Notes: a model not told the origin generated them from the letters alone. A stretch of 64,000 nt of DNA from Sphingobacterium sp. JB170 (GCF_900163865.1 NZ_FUKU01000013.1:476981-540980); one strand, 5' to 3'. Positions 8,543-18,253 are shown, counted from the stretch's first letter. Numbers and translations are program-made.

Positions 8543-9949
8543 ATGAAAAACTTTTTAGACGATAATTTTCTACTAAACAGCGAAACGGCGCAAGAGCTGT
8601 ATAACCAGTACGCGAAGAACCAGCCGATCATCGATTACCATAATCACTTGATTCCAGAGCAGATTGCGAATAACAGGAGCTTTGAGAATATTACCCAAGT
8701 ATGGCTAAATGGTGACCACTACAAGTGGCGCGCCATGCGTGCAAATGGTGTTGATGAACGATATATTACCGGTGATGCAACCGATAAAGAAAAGTTTTTG
8801 AAATGGGCCGAAACGGTACCCTACACCATGCGAAACCCGCTGTATCACTGGACGCACCTGGAGCTGCAGCGTTATTTCGGAATAACAGAACTCCTTTCAC
8901 CCGCTACGGCAGAAAAGATATACGAACAGACGGCAGAAATGCTCGCAACACCTGAATATTCGGTGCTCGGGCTACTCAAAAAGATGAATGTGGAGGTGGT
9001 ATGCACCACTGATGATCCGATCGATTCACTCGAATATCATCAACAATTCGCTAGGCAGCCCCAAAGCTTAAAGATGCTGCCCGCGTTTCGGCCGGATAAA
9101 GCGATGAACGCCGACGATATTCCGGCACTCAACGCCTATATCACGAAACTCGAGACCGTGAGCGGCCTTAAGATCGACACTTTTCAAAGTTACCTGCAGG
9201 CCTTAAAATCGCGCCACGACTACTTTGCTGAAAATGGTTGCTCTGTTTCTGACCACGGCTTGGAGCAGATATACGCCGAGGACTACACCGAGCAAGAGAT
9301 CGCGCAAATATTCGAAAAGATTCGTCGCGAGCAACAGATTACCCATTCAGAAAATCTGAAATTCAAATCCGCGATGCTTGTCGCCCTAGCACACTGGGAT
9401 CACCAGAAAGGCTGGGTGCAGCAGTATCATCTGGGGGCACTGCGGAACAACAACGAGCGTATGCTCGCAAAGAACGGTCCGGACACCGGTTATGATTCCA
9501 TAGGCGACTTCAGCCAAGCACGCTGCCTGTCGAAATTTTTAAACAAATTGGACAGTACCGATCAGCTTGCAAAGACGATCCTTTACAACCTCAACCCGGC
9601 AGACAATGAGCTTATTGCGACCATGATTGGAAACTTCAACGACGGTAAGATCAAAGGGAAAATACAATTTGGGTCCGCTTGGTGGTTCTTGGATCAAAAA
9701 GATGGTATGACCAAACAGATCAACACGCTATCGAACATGGGACTGATCAGTGGCCTAGTGGGGATGCTTACCGACTCAAGAAGCTTTCTTTCATTTCCGC
9801 GCCACGAGTATTTTCGTCGTTTGTTATGCGATATCTTTGGAGAAGACGTGCAGAAAGGGGAGCTACCCAACGACCTGGAGTGGATTGGCAAGATCATTAG
9901 CGACATCAGTTATCACAATGCTAAAAACTACTTCAACTTTCAAGGGTGA
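8543..9949 (+). CDS. uxaC: Uronate isomerase (glucuronate/galacturonate isomerase)
   Basis: This enzyme converts D-galacturonate to tagaturonate, and D-glucuronate to fructuronate. The 468-residue protein begins with the amidohydrolase-like metal motif IIDYHNHLIPEQIANN, then VWLNGDHYKWRAMRANGVDE, both characteristic of UxaC. The C-terminal region has GLVGMLTDSRSFLSFPRHEY, also a UxaC signature. It is the entry step for sugars imported by the permease downstream. Its stop codon overlaps the start of the KDG kinase gene in the form TGATG. Confidence 0.95.
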   Translation: MKNFLDDNFLLNSETAQELYNQYAKNQPIIDYHNHLIPEQIANNRSFENITQVWLNGDHYKWRAMRANGVDERYITGDATDKEKFLKWAETVPYTMRNPLYHWTHLELQRYFGITELLSPATAEKIYEQTAEMLATPEYSVLGLLKKMNVEVVCTTDDPIDSLEYHQQFARQPQSLKMLPAFRPDKAMNADDIPALNAYITKLETVSGLKIDTFQSYLQALKSRHDYFAENGCSVSDHGLEQIYAEDYTEQEIAQIFEKIRREQQITHSENLKFKSAMLVALAHWDHQKGWVQQYHLGALRNNNERMLAKNGPDTGYDSIGDFSQARCLSKFLNKLDSTDQLAKTILYNLNPADNELIATMIGNFNDGKIKGKIQFGSAWWFLDQKDGMTKQINTLSNMGLISGLVGMLTDSRSFLSFPRHEYFRRLLCDIFGEDVQKGELPNDLEWIGKIISDISYHNAKNYFNFQG

Positions 9950-10980
9950 TGGGTGAAGGAAAAATTTTAAACTTCGGCGAGATCCTTTTGCGGATCTCGC
10001 CCGATACAAGCTCCAGCTGGGTGGAGAGTGGTCTGCTGCCCTTCCATGTGGGGGGCGCAGAACTCAACGTGGCGACAGCTCTAGCGTGCTGGGGACTGCC
10101 CAGCGCATACAGCTCCGCGATGCCCGACAATACGATATGTCGCGATATTGCAACGCATCTGCAAAGCAAGGGTATCGACGTCTCGCGCATGCATTGGTCT
10201 GGAGAACGGCTCGGTATATACTATCTGCCTAAAGGTAAAGACGTAAAAAATGCGGGTGTCGTCTACGACCGAGCAGGCTCTTCCTTTGCGAGCCTGTCGC
10301 TCGAGCAGATTGACTGGGATGCTTTATTCTTCCAGGTAGAGTGGTTTCATTTCTCTGCTATATGTCCAGCCATCAATCAACAAGCGGCAGACATCTGCTT
10401 AGCGGCGCTCAAGCAGGCCAAAGCACGTAACGTTAAAATCTCGTTAGACCTTAATTACCGCGCCAAACTGTGGAAATACGGAAAAACGCCCCTTGAGGTA
10501 ATGCCTGCTTTAGCTGAATATTGCGACTTGATTATGGGTAATATTTGGGCTGCCGAACTTATGCTCGGCACGAGCCTCGAAGAACCCCTTCGAACGGTAG
10601 AACAGGAATACCCACGACAGCTGCTACTCGAGCAGGCAGAACGTACCAGTATCGAGTTGCAGCAGCGGTTTAAGAACTGTAAATATGTGGCCAATACTTT
10701 TCGCTTTGATTATCGGCAGACAGGTATAAAGTATTTCACCACCCTAACGGTACAGGACAGGTTCTTGGTTTCAAATGAGTACCTTTCAGAATCCATTGTC
10801 GATAAAGTGGGTAGTGGTGACTGCTTTATGGCGGGACTCATCTACGGATTTCACCAAGGCATGCAAGCCAATTATACACTCGAATTTGCGACCGCCGCGG
10901 CGTACGACAAATTGTTTATTGCTAGCGATGCGACTTCCAGTTCAGTCTCAGAAATAGAAAAAAGAATACAAAATGACTAA
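9949..10980 (+). CDS. kdgK: 2-keto-3-deoxygluconate kinase (PfkB family)
   Basis: This kinase phosphorylates KDG to KDPG. I start it at the ATG at 9949 (343 aa), which overlaps the uxaC stop as TGATG; a GTG three bases earlier is the alternative. PfkB family marks are VGGAELNVATALACWGLPSA near the N-terminus and the catalytic signature VDKVGSGDCFMAGLIYG near residue 284. The end overlaps the aldolase start by 8 bases. Members of this clade are often annotated simply as sugar kinase. The position between uxaC and eda makes KDG the obvious substrate. Confidence 0.9.
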   Translation: MGEGKILNFGEILLRISPDTSSSWVESGLLPFHVGGAELNVATALACWGLPSAYSSAMPDNTICRDIATHLQSKGIDVSRMHWSGERLGIYYLPKGKDVKNAGVVYDRAGSSFASLSLEQIDWDALFFQVEWFHFSAICPAINQQAADICLAALKQAKARNVKISLDLNYRAKLWKYGKTPLEVMPALAEYCDLIMGNIWAAELMLGTSLEEPLRTVEQEYPRQLLLEQAERTSIELQQRFKNCKYVANTFRFDYRQTGIKYFTTLTVQDRFLVSNEYLSESIVDKVGSGDCFMAGLIYGFHQGMQANYTLEFATAAAYDKLFIASDATSSSVSEIEKRIQND

Positions 10981-11620
10981 AAGAAACGACGTATTAGACG
11001 CGATCCAGCAACAAGGGATGCTGCCCCTATTTTATCATGCCCACGAGCGAGAAAGTATTGCCATCGTGCAGACCCTTTATGCAAATGGGATTCGTGTATT
11101 TGAATTTACAAATCGCGGTGAGCAAGCACTCAGTGTTTTTAAAGCGCTAATCGCAGCACGTGATAAGGAGATGCCAGGCCTTTACTTAGGGATAGGCACC
11201 ATCAAAACCGAGCAGCAAGCACAAGATTTTATAAATGCTGGTGCTGATTTTATCGTTGCTCCCACCGTCAATACCCAAGTCGGTGAATGCGCGCACCAGG
11301 CAGGCCTATTGTGGGTCCCCGGTTGTATGACGCCAACAGAAATCGCTCTTGCCCAGCAAGCGGGAGCCGGACTAATAAAGCTTTTTCCGGCCAACATCTT
11401 GGGCCCAGGCTTCCTAACAGCGATTCGTGAGCTCTTTAAAGGGCAGCTATTTATGCCTACCGGAGGAGTGGACCTAGAAATAGGGAACCTTTCTGCCTGG
11501 TTTAAAGCGGGCGTATGTGCAGTGGGAATGGGCAGTAAACTCATCGATCCTAAAGACACCAGCGGGCTGGCTCAGAACACATTAAAGGCCTTAGCGCTCG
11601 TACAGCAAGCACGAAGTTGA
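10973..11620 (+). CDS. eda: KDPG/KHG aldolase
   Basis: This enzyme cleaves 2-keto-3-deoxy-6-phosphogluconate to pyruvate and glyceraldehyde-3-phosphate. The 215-residue TIM barrel has the class I aldolase pieces of the family: GIGTIKTEQQAQDFINAGAD, VPGCMTPTEI, the Schiff-base lysine in AGLIKLFPANILGPGFL, and FMPTGGVDLEIGNLSAWFKA. Expression is probably coupled to kdgK by the 8-base overlap. The glyceraldehyde-3-phosphate product is what the GapN-type enzyme at the end of the operon would use. Confidence 0.95.
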   Translation: MTKRNDVLDAIQQQGMLPLFYHAHERESIAIVQTLYANGIRVFEFTNRGEQALSVFKALIAARDKEMPGLYLGIGTIKTEQQAQDFINAGADFIVAPTVNTQVGECAHQAGLLWVPGCMTPTEIALAQQAGAGLIKLFPANILGPGFLTAIRELFKGQLFMPTGGVDLEIGNLSAWFKAGVCAVGMGSKLIDPKDTSGLAQNTLKALALVQQARS

Positions 11621-11675
11621 TCTCGTCGTAACCTAACTAATGATAACTAAAATTTAAACCTTATAAACTATACCA

Positions 11676-13112
11676 ATGACGAATGTTAAAAAAAGTACTT
11701 ACAGATGGTCAATCTGTATGCTTCTATTTTTTGCGACCACGATAAACTATATGGACCGACAGGTCCTATCGCTGACCTGGAAAGATTTTATTAGTCCTGA
11801 ATTCCACTGGACCAATAGTGACTACGGCCTTATCACCGCATTATTCTCCATCTTTTATGCTGTTAGTATGTTGTTTGCCGGACGGTTAGTTGACTGGCTG
11901 GATACTAAGAAAGGATTTTTATGGGCAATCGGTGTTTGGTCTGTAGGCGCTGTTCTACATGCATTTTGCGGTATTGCCACCTCCGGAATTGTTGCTGGCG
12001 AATGGTTTGTCGGCTTCCATGGAGCTAAAGAGGCAATTGCGGGGGTAAATGATGTTAGCCGTGTGATCAACGTGAGCGTCGTGCTTTTTATATTTGCTCG
12101 TTTTGTGCTTGCCGTAGGTGAGGCGGGAAACTTTCCTGCAGCGATAAAAGCTACAGCAGAATATTTCCCTAAAAAAGATCGTGCACTTTCCACCAGTATC
12201 TTCAATGCTGGAGCGACCGTCGGTGCGCTGGCGGCGCCACTCACAATTCCGATTATCGCACAGAAATGGGGATGGGAGATGTCTTTTATCATTATCGGTG
12301 CCTTGGGATTTGTGTGGATGGGCTTCTGGAATTTCATGTATAAAAAGCCGCACGAGCATCCTAAAGTAAACAAAGATGAGCTCGAGTATATCATGCAAGA
12401 CAATGATCAGGAACCTGTACTTGCGGAGGGTGAAAAAGCGAAAAAGGTATCGTTAATTGGAGCCTTTAAGCACAGACAGACTTGGGCATTTGCGTTTGGT
12501 AAATTTATGACTGATGGTGTCTGGTGGTTTTTTCTCTTCTGGATGCCGGCTTATTTGTCCTCTGTATACGATATTAAGTCTTCCGACACCGAAGGGCAGC
12601 TCGCAATATTTGTCCTGTATGTAATCACATTACTCTCGATTATCGGTGGGTGGCTGCCGACCTATTTTGTCGACAAAAAAGGTTTTGACCCCTACCAAGG
12701 TAGGATGCGTTCGATGTTAATTTTCGCTTTTATTCCTCTGGTGGTGCTCGTCGCCCAACCCCTGGGGCACTATACCTACTGGATCCCGGTAGTGCTTATC
12801 GGCTTAGCGGCGGCAGCACATCAAGCCTGGTCGGCGAATATCTTTTCGACTGTAGGTGACATGTTCCCGCGCAGAATGATAGCCACCGTAACGGGTATCG
12901 GCGGACTAGCCGGAGGCGTCGGATCCACGTTTATTAACTACGGATCAGGAATACTCTTTGACCATGCGGGACAAACGCAGATGAAGTTCATGGGCTTTCA
13001 AGGGGAAGAGGCTGGATATTTTATTGTGTTTTCATTCTGTGCTGTAGCCTATCTAATAGCTTGGGTTGTGATGAAGTCACTTGTGCCACGTATGGAAATG
13101 ATTAAAGACTAA
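11676..13112 (+). CDS. Hexuronate permease (MFS, ExuT-like)
   Basis: This inner-membrane sugar-acid:proton symporter of the anion:cation symporter group has 478 residues and about 12 hydrophobic segments. The start reads INYMDRQVLSLTWKDF, matching the NYxDRxxLS motif of ExuT/UxuT permeases. Further marks are AVGEAGNFPAAIKATAEYFP and ALSTSIFNAGATVGALAAP. It begins 55 bases after eda within the uronate operon, so galacturonate or glucuronate is the expected cargo. The choice between the two cannot be made from sequence. Confidence 0.88.
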   Translation: MTNVKKSTYRWSICMLLFFATTINYMDRQVLSLTWKDFISPEFHWTNSDYGLITALFSIFYAVSMLFAGRLVDWLDTKKGFLWAIGVWSVGAVLHAFCGIATSGIVAGEWFVGFHGAKEAIAGVNDVSRVINVSVVLFIFARFVLAVGEAGNFPAAIKATAEYFPKKDRALSTSIFNAGATVGALAAPLTIPIIAQKWGWEMSFIIIGALGFVWMGFWNFMYKKPHEHPKVNKDELEYIMQDNDQEPVLAEGEKAKKVSLIGAFKHRQTWAFAFGKFMTDGVWWFFLFWMPAYLSSVYDIKSSDTEGQLAIFVLYVITLLSIIGGWLPTYFVDKKGFDPYQGRMRSMLIFAFIPLVVLVAQPLGHYTYWIPVVLIGLAAAAHQAWSANIFSTVGDMFPRRMIATVTGIGGLAGGVGSTFINYGSGILFDHAGQTQMKFMGFQGEEAGYFIVFSFCAVAYLIAWVVMKSLVPRMEMIKD

Positions 13113-13153
13113 GCAAATGGACTAATTTTTATCACCTATATTAAAAAAAAAGA

Positions 13154-14773
13154 ATGGACGTAGATTTAGAGCGGATATTCTTCCGGGAAGAAGATATTCC
13201 GAAAGAGTATGCCTTGCTGGAGCAGATTGACCAGCGCGAATTCCTTTCCAACGGCGAAATGTTGCCATGGTCAGGCCAGGTAAGTGAAGTGTTTTCACCG
13301 ATATGTGTGAAAACCAAAGACGGGCTAAAACGAAAGCGTATCGGGAGCTACCCTGTCTGTACCGAAAAGGAATCGATGGAAGCGCTGGAGGCCGCTGTAA
13401 GTGCATACGACAACGGTCGTGGTGCATGGCCGACGATGAGTGTGGCTGACAGAATCGCCTGTGTGGAGACTTTCACGCGGAAGATGATCGAGAAGAAAGA
13501 TGTCGTTGTCAAGCTCATCATGTGGGAAATAGGGAAATCGTTCACGGATTCAATAAAAGAATTTGATCGTACGGTAGAGTATATTTATGCAACAATTGAT
13601 GCCTTAAAAGATATTGACCGCGATTCCTCGGGGTTCAAGATCGAGCAAGGTATCATTGCGCAGATTCGCCGTTCACCGTTAGGTGTGGTGCTTTGTATGG
13701 GACCATTCAACTATCCGTTAAATGAAACCTTTACCACGCTGATCCCAGCATTAATCATGGGGAATACGCTTCTTTTTAAACCTCCGAAACACGGGACGCT
13801 ATTACACTATCCCCTTTTGGAGGCTTTTCGTACCAGTTTCCCTAAGGGTGTTGTCAACACCATTTATGGACGTGGGAATAAGATTGTTCCACAGCTTATG
13901 CAATCCGGGAAGATCAATGTGTTGACTTTAATTGGATCTAGTCGTGTCGCCGATTCGTTAAAGAAGTTACATCCGAAAGTAAATAGACTGCGCGCTATCC
14001 TGGGTTTGGATGCCAAAAATGCAGCTATTATCTCCAAAGATGCAGATATAGATTTAGCCGTATCGGAAACGGTTTTGGGATCGCTATCATTTAATGGACA
14101 GCGCTGTACGGCATTGAAGATCGTCTATGTCCACCGGAGTATTGCGCAGGAGTTCTTAAAGCGTCTGAGTGAGGAGGTTGGTAAATTGAAGTACGGAATG
14201 CCTTGGGAAAAAGGGGTGACCCTCACTCCCGTTCCAGAGCCCAATAAGCCGGCTTACCTAACCGAATGTCTTGAAGACGCCAAGAGCCACGGCGCCAAGG
14301 TTGTCAACGACCATGGCGGGAAGACTTTAGAGTCGTTTTTCTACCCAGCAATCGTTTATCCCGTAAATTCAAAAATGAAACTTTACCGGGAAGAACAATT
14401 TGGGCCTGTAATTCCGGTTGTTCCTTTTGATGATTTGGAGGAGCCAATAGAATACCTTATTGAATCTTCACACGGTCAACAGGTGAGTATTTTTAGCAAT
14501 AATGCTGCGGTAATATCCTCGCTGATCGATCCCCTGGTGAATCAGGTAAGCCGCGTGAACATCAATAGCCAGTGTCAACGTGGACCTGATACGTTTCCAT
14601 TCACAGGGCGTAAGGATAGCGCCGAAGGAACCCTATCGGTTGTCGATGCGCTACGCTCGTTTTCCATTCGATCACTCGTGGCGACAAAAAATAGCGAAAG
14701 CAATAAGAAGCTGTTAAACGAGATCGTGGGCGACCACAGTTCGAATTTCTTAAGTACAAAATTCATCTTTTAG
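13154..14773 (+). CDS. gapN: GapN-type NADP-dependent glyceraldehyde-3-phosphate dehydrogenase (aldehyde dehydrogenase family)
   Basis: This 539-residue aldehyde dehydrogenase resembles the Bacteroidota GapN group, which oxidises glyceraldehyde-3-phosphate directly to 3-phosphoglycerate. Marks are LGVVLCMGPFNYPLNETFTT, LFKPPKHGTLLHYPLLEA and the nucleophile Cys318 in SFNGQRCTALK. Where most ALDHs carry the general-base Glu in ELGGK, this one reads LGLDAK, with Gly284 at the Glu position, so the catalytic set is not standard. It follows the permease by 41 bases, and a terminator-like hairpin comes after it. In this operon it would drain the glyceraldehyde-3-phosphate from KDPG cleavage while making NADPH. 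The substrate is inferred. Confidence 0.82.
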   Translation: MDVDLERIFFREEDIPKEYALLEQIDQREFLSNGEMLPWSGQVSEVFSPICVKTKDGLKRKRIGSYPVCTEKESMEALEAAVSAYDNGRGAWPTMSVADRIACVETFTRKMIEKKDVVVKLIMWEIGKSFTDSIKEFDRTVEYIYATIDALKDIDRDSSGFKIEQGIIAQIRRSPLGVVLCMGPFNYPLNETFTTLIPALIMGNTLLFKPPKHGTLLHYPLLEAFRTSFPKGVVNTIYGRGNKIVPQLMQSGKINVLTLIGSSRVADSLKKLHPKVNRLRAILGLDAKNAAIISKDADIDLAVSETVLGSLSFNGQRCTALKIVYVHRSIAQEFLKRLSEEVGKLKYGMPWEKGVTLTPVPEPNKPAYLTECLEDAKSHGAKVVNDHGGKTLESFFYPAIVYPVNSKMKLYREEQFGPVIPVVPFDDLEEPIEYLIESSHGQQVSIFSNNAAVISSLIDPLVNQVSRVNINSQCQRGPDTFPFTGRKDSAEGTLSVVDALRSFSIRSLVATKNSESNKKLLNEIVGDHSSNFLSTKFIF

Positions 14774-14788
14774 TTAGATAGTTGGGTG

Positions 14789-14814
14789 CAGGGGTTGGTT
14801 GCTGGCCGCCCCTG
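14789..14814 (+). terminator. Terminator of the hexuronate operon
   Basis: CAGGGG (14789-14794) pairs with CCCCTG (14809-14814) and is followed by TTCTTTTCTT. It lies 16 bases after the gapN stop and separates the operon from the regulator gene. Confidence 0.7.
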
Positions 14815-14885
14815 TTCTTTTCTTATATCGTTCTTCCTCGGTTTTCGTACCATTATTTGGGTATTATTAGCTATTTTTACCTAAT

Positions 14886-15896
14886 ATGGCATTTGAAAAC
14901 TATACCATTAAGGATATTGCAAAGGCATTGAATCTATCGACTTCAACGGTCTCTAGAGCACTCCGCGATAGCTATGAGATAAGTGCGGAGACAAAGAAGC
15001 TGGTGATGGATTATGCGCAGAAAATTAATTATCGCGCCAACCCCATCGCTCGAAGCCTCAAAGAGCGCAAGAGTAATAGTATAGGGATCATCGTAACAGA
15101 GATTGCCAATAATTTTTTCTCTCAAGTAATTGACGGAATTGAGTCTGTTGCCTATAGTAGAGATTATCAGGTTGTAATTTCGCAAACCCATGAGTCCTCT
15201 GAGCGGGAAAAACTGAATGTAGAACACCTTTTCTCGCGTTCCACCGACGGCCTGTTGATGGCGATGTCTTCCGAGACCGCTGACGTGACCTACTTGCGTA
15301 ATCTCATGGAGCGAGGTTTTCCAATCGTGTTTTTTGACCGCGTCCCCAGTGGAATTGCTTCCCATCAAGTGATCGCAGATAACCGGCAAGGGGGCCTGGA
15401 GGCTGTTAACTACCTAGTCGCGCAAGGGAATAAGAAAATTGCCCACCTTACGGGTGCCCATAACCTATCCATTACCACGGAACGTTTAGAAGGGTTTAAA
15501 AATGGGCTAACCGCCAATAATCTCCCTTACTTTCCCGAACTTGTAAAGTATTGTGAATATGGTGGACTTCTCCAGGAGGAAATTGAAAACGCGGTAAATG
15601 AACTCGCGCAGCATAATTACGATGCTATTTTTATCTCAGGAGACAAGTTGACCACTGGATATCTGCAGGCAGCAATGGGAAGCTCGGATATCGATACGGA
15701 TAAAATTGCGATTGCCGGTTTTACCAACTCCAAAGTTTTCAATATATTCTCGCCTTCGATTACGGCTATACGCCAACCCGCTTTTGAGATGGGAAAGCGC
15801 GCCGCTGAGCTACTGATAGAGCAAATTGAATCTAAATACCCCATTGATGAATTCCAGACTGTCGTATTGCCGACGACACTTATAGGCCGGCCGTAA
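14886..15896 (+). CDS. LacI-family transcriptional regulator
   Basis: The 336-residue protein has a canonical N-terminal LacI helix-turn-helix (TIKDIAKALNLSTSTVSRAL), a hinge region with NYRANPIARSLKERKS, and a periplasmic-binding-protein-like sensor domain starting at SNSIGIIVTEIANNFFSQV. The C-terminal part has ITAIRQPAFEMGKRAAELLI, also typical. It lies just after the hexuronate operon in the same direction but behind a terminator, so it probably has its own promoter. A uronate or pathway intermediate is the likely inducer. The palindrome at 763-788, and perhaps the core of the one at 2693-2726, are candidate targets. Confidence 0.9.
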   Translation: MAFENYTIKDIAKALNLSTSTVSRALRDSYEISAETKKLVMDYAQKINYRANPIARSLKERKSNSIGIIVTEIANNFFSQVIDGIESVAYSRDYQVVISQTHESSEREKLNVEHLFSRSTDGLLMAMSSETADVTYLRNLMERGFPIVFFDRVPSGIASHQVIADNRQGGLEAVNYLVAQGNKKIAHLTGAHNLSITTERLEGFKNGLTANNLPYFPELVKYCEYGGLLQEEIENAVNELAQHNYDAIFISGDKLTTGYLQAAMGSSDIDTDKIAIAGFTNSKVFNIFSPSITAIRQPAFEMGKRAAELLIEQIESKYPIDEFQTVVLPTTLIGRP

Positions 15897-15952
15897 CTTC
15901 CTATTCAGGATGCACGTTGGCGCGTGAATGGTCTCTCCCTCGGCATACTGGT

Positions 15953-17131
15953 CTATTCGTTGTTGAAAGCTTTCAGCCTTGTTGTAAGCACCAACATTAG
16001 TAATCCAAAGAAAGCAAACAAGCCAAAAGAATAGCGTAAGTTAAAGAGTTCGGCGACATAGCCTATCAGCGGAGGGCCCATTAAAAAGCCCAGATAGCTC
16101 ACGCTAGAGACCATTGCGAGTGCCACGCCAGAAGATATTGTAGGGTGCTTTCCTGCCACCGAATATACCGAAGGAATATTACAGGCAACCCCTATTCCTA
16201 CCAGCATAAATGCAAGTGTGCATATGACTAAACTCGGAAAAAGTACAGCCGTCATCATACCCATAAACATGAGAATTCCACTTATTTGCAGCGTACGTTT
16301 ACGGCCAATACGACCGATAACCCGATCGCCAGCAAATCGACCTAAGGCCATCATCACCATGAATGAAGCATATCCTAGAGTCGTAAGGGTTGCTGGAGCC
16401 ATAACAATATCCTGAAAATATACGCCACTCCAGTCGAACATCGCTCCCTCGGTAGCCATACTACAAAAACCGATTACACCGAGCGAGATGAGGAGCTTAT
16501 CGGGTTTAAAGGAAAATGATTTCTTGTCTGTGCTGGCAGACACGTCTTGGACAAGGTAGTTTTTATTGACGAATATATTTGCAAAGACGAGCACCGAAAC
16601 GAGGAGAAAGTGTAAGCCTGTTGATATAGCTAGGTTCAAGGTGAGCAGCCCTATTAGTGCACCGCTGAACCCCGCAATACTCCAGGATCCATGGAATGAA
16701 GACATGATCGGTTTTTTGTACACGCCTTCGGCAAGTACACCCTGTGTGTTGACCGATATGTTACATATATTTCCAAGGATTCCAAACAAAAGTAGACACA
16801 ACCCGAGTTGCCACGCATCGGTCGCTAGGGAGATCGAACAAAGCACGAGTAAATAGATTGCTACGCCAATGGGAAGAACGCGATGGCTTCCGTATTTACC
16901 GACCAGTTTACCAGAGATCGGCATGGTAATAAGTTGACCAATGGGCAACATTAATAATATTGTTCCTAGTTGAGCATCAGAAAGTTGTAGGTATCCTTTG
17001 ATGATTGGTATCCGACTAGCCCAGCTAGCGAAGGCAATTCCTTGACCAAAGTAAAAAAGAGAAACTGCAATTCGAATGCGCGTTCTGTTATCGTAGTTTG
17101 CTCCGAGAGGAGCTGTTTCTGGAGTTTCCAT
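15953..17131 (-). CDS. MFS transporter (YbjJ-like)
   Basis: This inner-membrane transporter has about 392 residues and some 12 membrane segments. I choose the ATG at 17131; the longer frame would need a TTG at 17152 that lies within the putative -7 box. The start IRIAVSLFYFGQGIAFASWASRIPIIKGYL and the next segments resemble the YbjJ branch of MFS permeases, whose cargo is largely unknown. It is convergent with the LacI gene and divergent from the GH43-like gene. A link to the uronate locus is possible but not shown. The exact substrate cannot be told. Confidence 0.8.
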   Translation of the reverse strand: METPETAPLGANYDNRTRIRIAVSLFYFGQGIAFASWASRIPIIKGYLQLSDAQLGTILLMLPIGQLITMPISGKLVGKYGSHRVLPIGVAIYLLVLCSISLATDAWQLGLCLLLFGILGNICNISVNTQGVLAEGVYKKPIMSSFHGSWSIAGFSGALIGLLTLNLAISTGLHFLLVSVLVFANIFVNKNYLVQDVSASTDKKSFSFKPDKLLISLGVIGFCSMATEGAMFDWSGVYFQDIVMAPATLTTLGYASFMVMMALGRFAGDRVIGRIGRKRTLQISGILMFMGMMTAVLFPSLVICTLAFMLVGIGVACNIPSVYSVAGKHPTISSGVALAMVSSVSYLGFLMGPPLIGYVAELFNLRYSFGLFAFFGLLMLVLTTRLKAFNNE

Positions 17132-17149
17132 CGCTGCCGTGTTTGAGTG

Positions 17150-17157
17150 CAAAATTA
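17150..17157 (-). promoter_or_regulatory. Bacteroidota -7 box of the YbjJ-like gene
   Basis: Read on the minus strand this is TAATTTTG, a TAnnTTTG match, 18 bases before the chosen ATG at 17131. It implies a very short leader and argues against the upstream TTG start. Confidence 0.45.
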
Positions 17158-17224
17158 CATCAAATTTTGATTAAAAAGTTGTAAACTTGTAAAACAGCTA
17201 TAACCACCCAAACTTAGATTTCAG

Positions 17225-18163
17225 ATGAAACACTTTCTTTGCTCGATTACCATTTTACTATTCAGTTTGTCTGCCGTTTTTGCACAAAAGGATAGCGTAT
17301 ATATGTTTTCCTATTTTGTTGGTAACGGTGAAGATGGCTTGCATTTGCTTTACAGCGAAGATGGATTTAAATGGGAAACAATCGAACGGACACCTTCTTT
17401 TCTTACGCCGAAATTGAGTTCTGATAAATTGATGCGTGACCCCTGTATTATACGTGGGAAAGACAATAAGTTTCATATGGTTTGGACCGTCAGCTGGACC
17501 CAAAAAGGAATTGGTTATGCCAGTTCGGACAACTTAGTGGATTGGTCTGAACAGCTCTATATCCCGGTGATGGAACACCAAACTAAGGCGCGCAATACTT
17601 GGGCGCCAGAGGTTACCTACGACCCAGCGAATCAAGAATACATGATCTACTGGGCAACGACAATAGAAGGCTTATTCCCCGAAACACAGGTTGAAGAAGA
17701 CAACGGGTATAATCATCGAATGTACTATGTGACGACTAAGGATTTTGTAACCTTCTCCGATACAAAACTCTTGTATGAGCCGGGATTCAATAGCATCGAC
17801 GCTACTATTAAGCACGATGGTAGCAAGTGGGTCATGTTTATAAAAGACGAAACGCGTGTGCCCGCACAGAAGAATATTAAAATAGCGTATTCGGATAAAT
17901 TAACTGGCCCGTATTCTCCAGCGAGCAAACCGATAACTGGTTCCTATTGGGCGGAAGGACCAACGACTGCGAACATTGATGGTTATTGGACAGTATATTT
18001 CGATCGATATATCGATAATAGATTTGGGGTTATACGTTCTAAAGATCTTAAAACATGGGAGGATATTTCGGGTAAGCTGGTTTTCCCAAAAGGGCTTCGA
18101 CACGGAACAATTTTTAGGGTGTCTCGTAGCGAACTGGATGCAGTATTGACCGTAGCAAATTGA
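17225..18163 (+). CDS. Secreted GH43-like glycosidase
   Basis: This small exported enzyme (312 aa) has a signal peptide (MKHFLCSITILLFSLSAVFA). It shows the five-bladed propeller features of clan GH-F: Asp in LMRDPCIIRG, WAPEVTYDP, Asp in SIDATIKHDG, and Glu in SYWAEGPTTANIDG. These supply the base, pKa modulator and acid positions of GH43. Short GH43-like proteins of this kind act on arabinan or galactan side chains, or are uncharacterised. It stands alone between a divergent MFS gene and tRNA-Lys. The family is well supported, the activity is not. Confidence 0.8.
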   Translation: MKHFLCSITILLFSLSAVFAQKDSVYMFSYFVGNGEDGLHLLYSEDGFKWETIERTPSFLTPKLSSDKLMRDPCIIRGKDNKFHMVWTVSWTQKGIGYASSDNLVDWSEQLYIPVMEHQTKARNTWAPEVTYDPANQEYMIYWATTIEGLFPETQVEEDNGYNHRMYYVTTKDFVTFSDTKLLYEPGFNSIDATIKHDGSKWVMFIKDETRVPAQKNIKIAYSDKLTGPYSPASKPITGSYWAEGPTTANIDGYWTVYFDRYIDNRFGVIRSKDLKTWEDISGKLVFPKGLRHGTIFRVSRSELDAVLTVAN

Positions 18164-18222
18164 TTAATTGCTTTGTTTATCAAGCAGTACGATCGATCAA
18201 ATTAAAAAACTCAAAAAAACTA

Positions 18223-18253
18223 TTGACAATTCTTCGGATTGACCTTACATTTG
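18223..18253 (+). promoter_or_regulatory. Promoter of tRNA-Lys
   Basis: TTGACA (18223-18228) and TACATTTG (18246-18253) are separated by 17 bases and lie 8 bases before the tRNA. The second box is an exact TAnnTTTG, the Bacteroidota -7 element. Confidence 0.75.
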
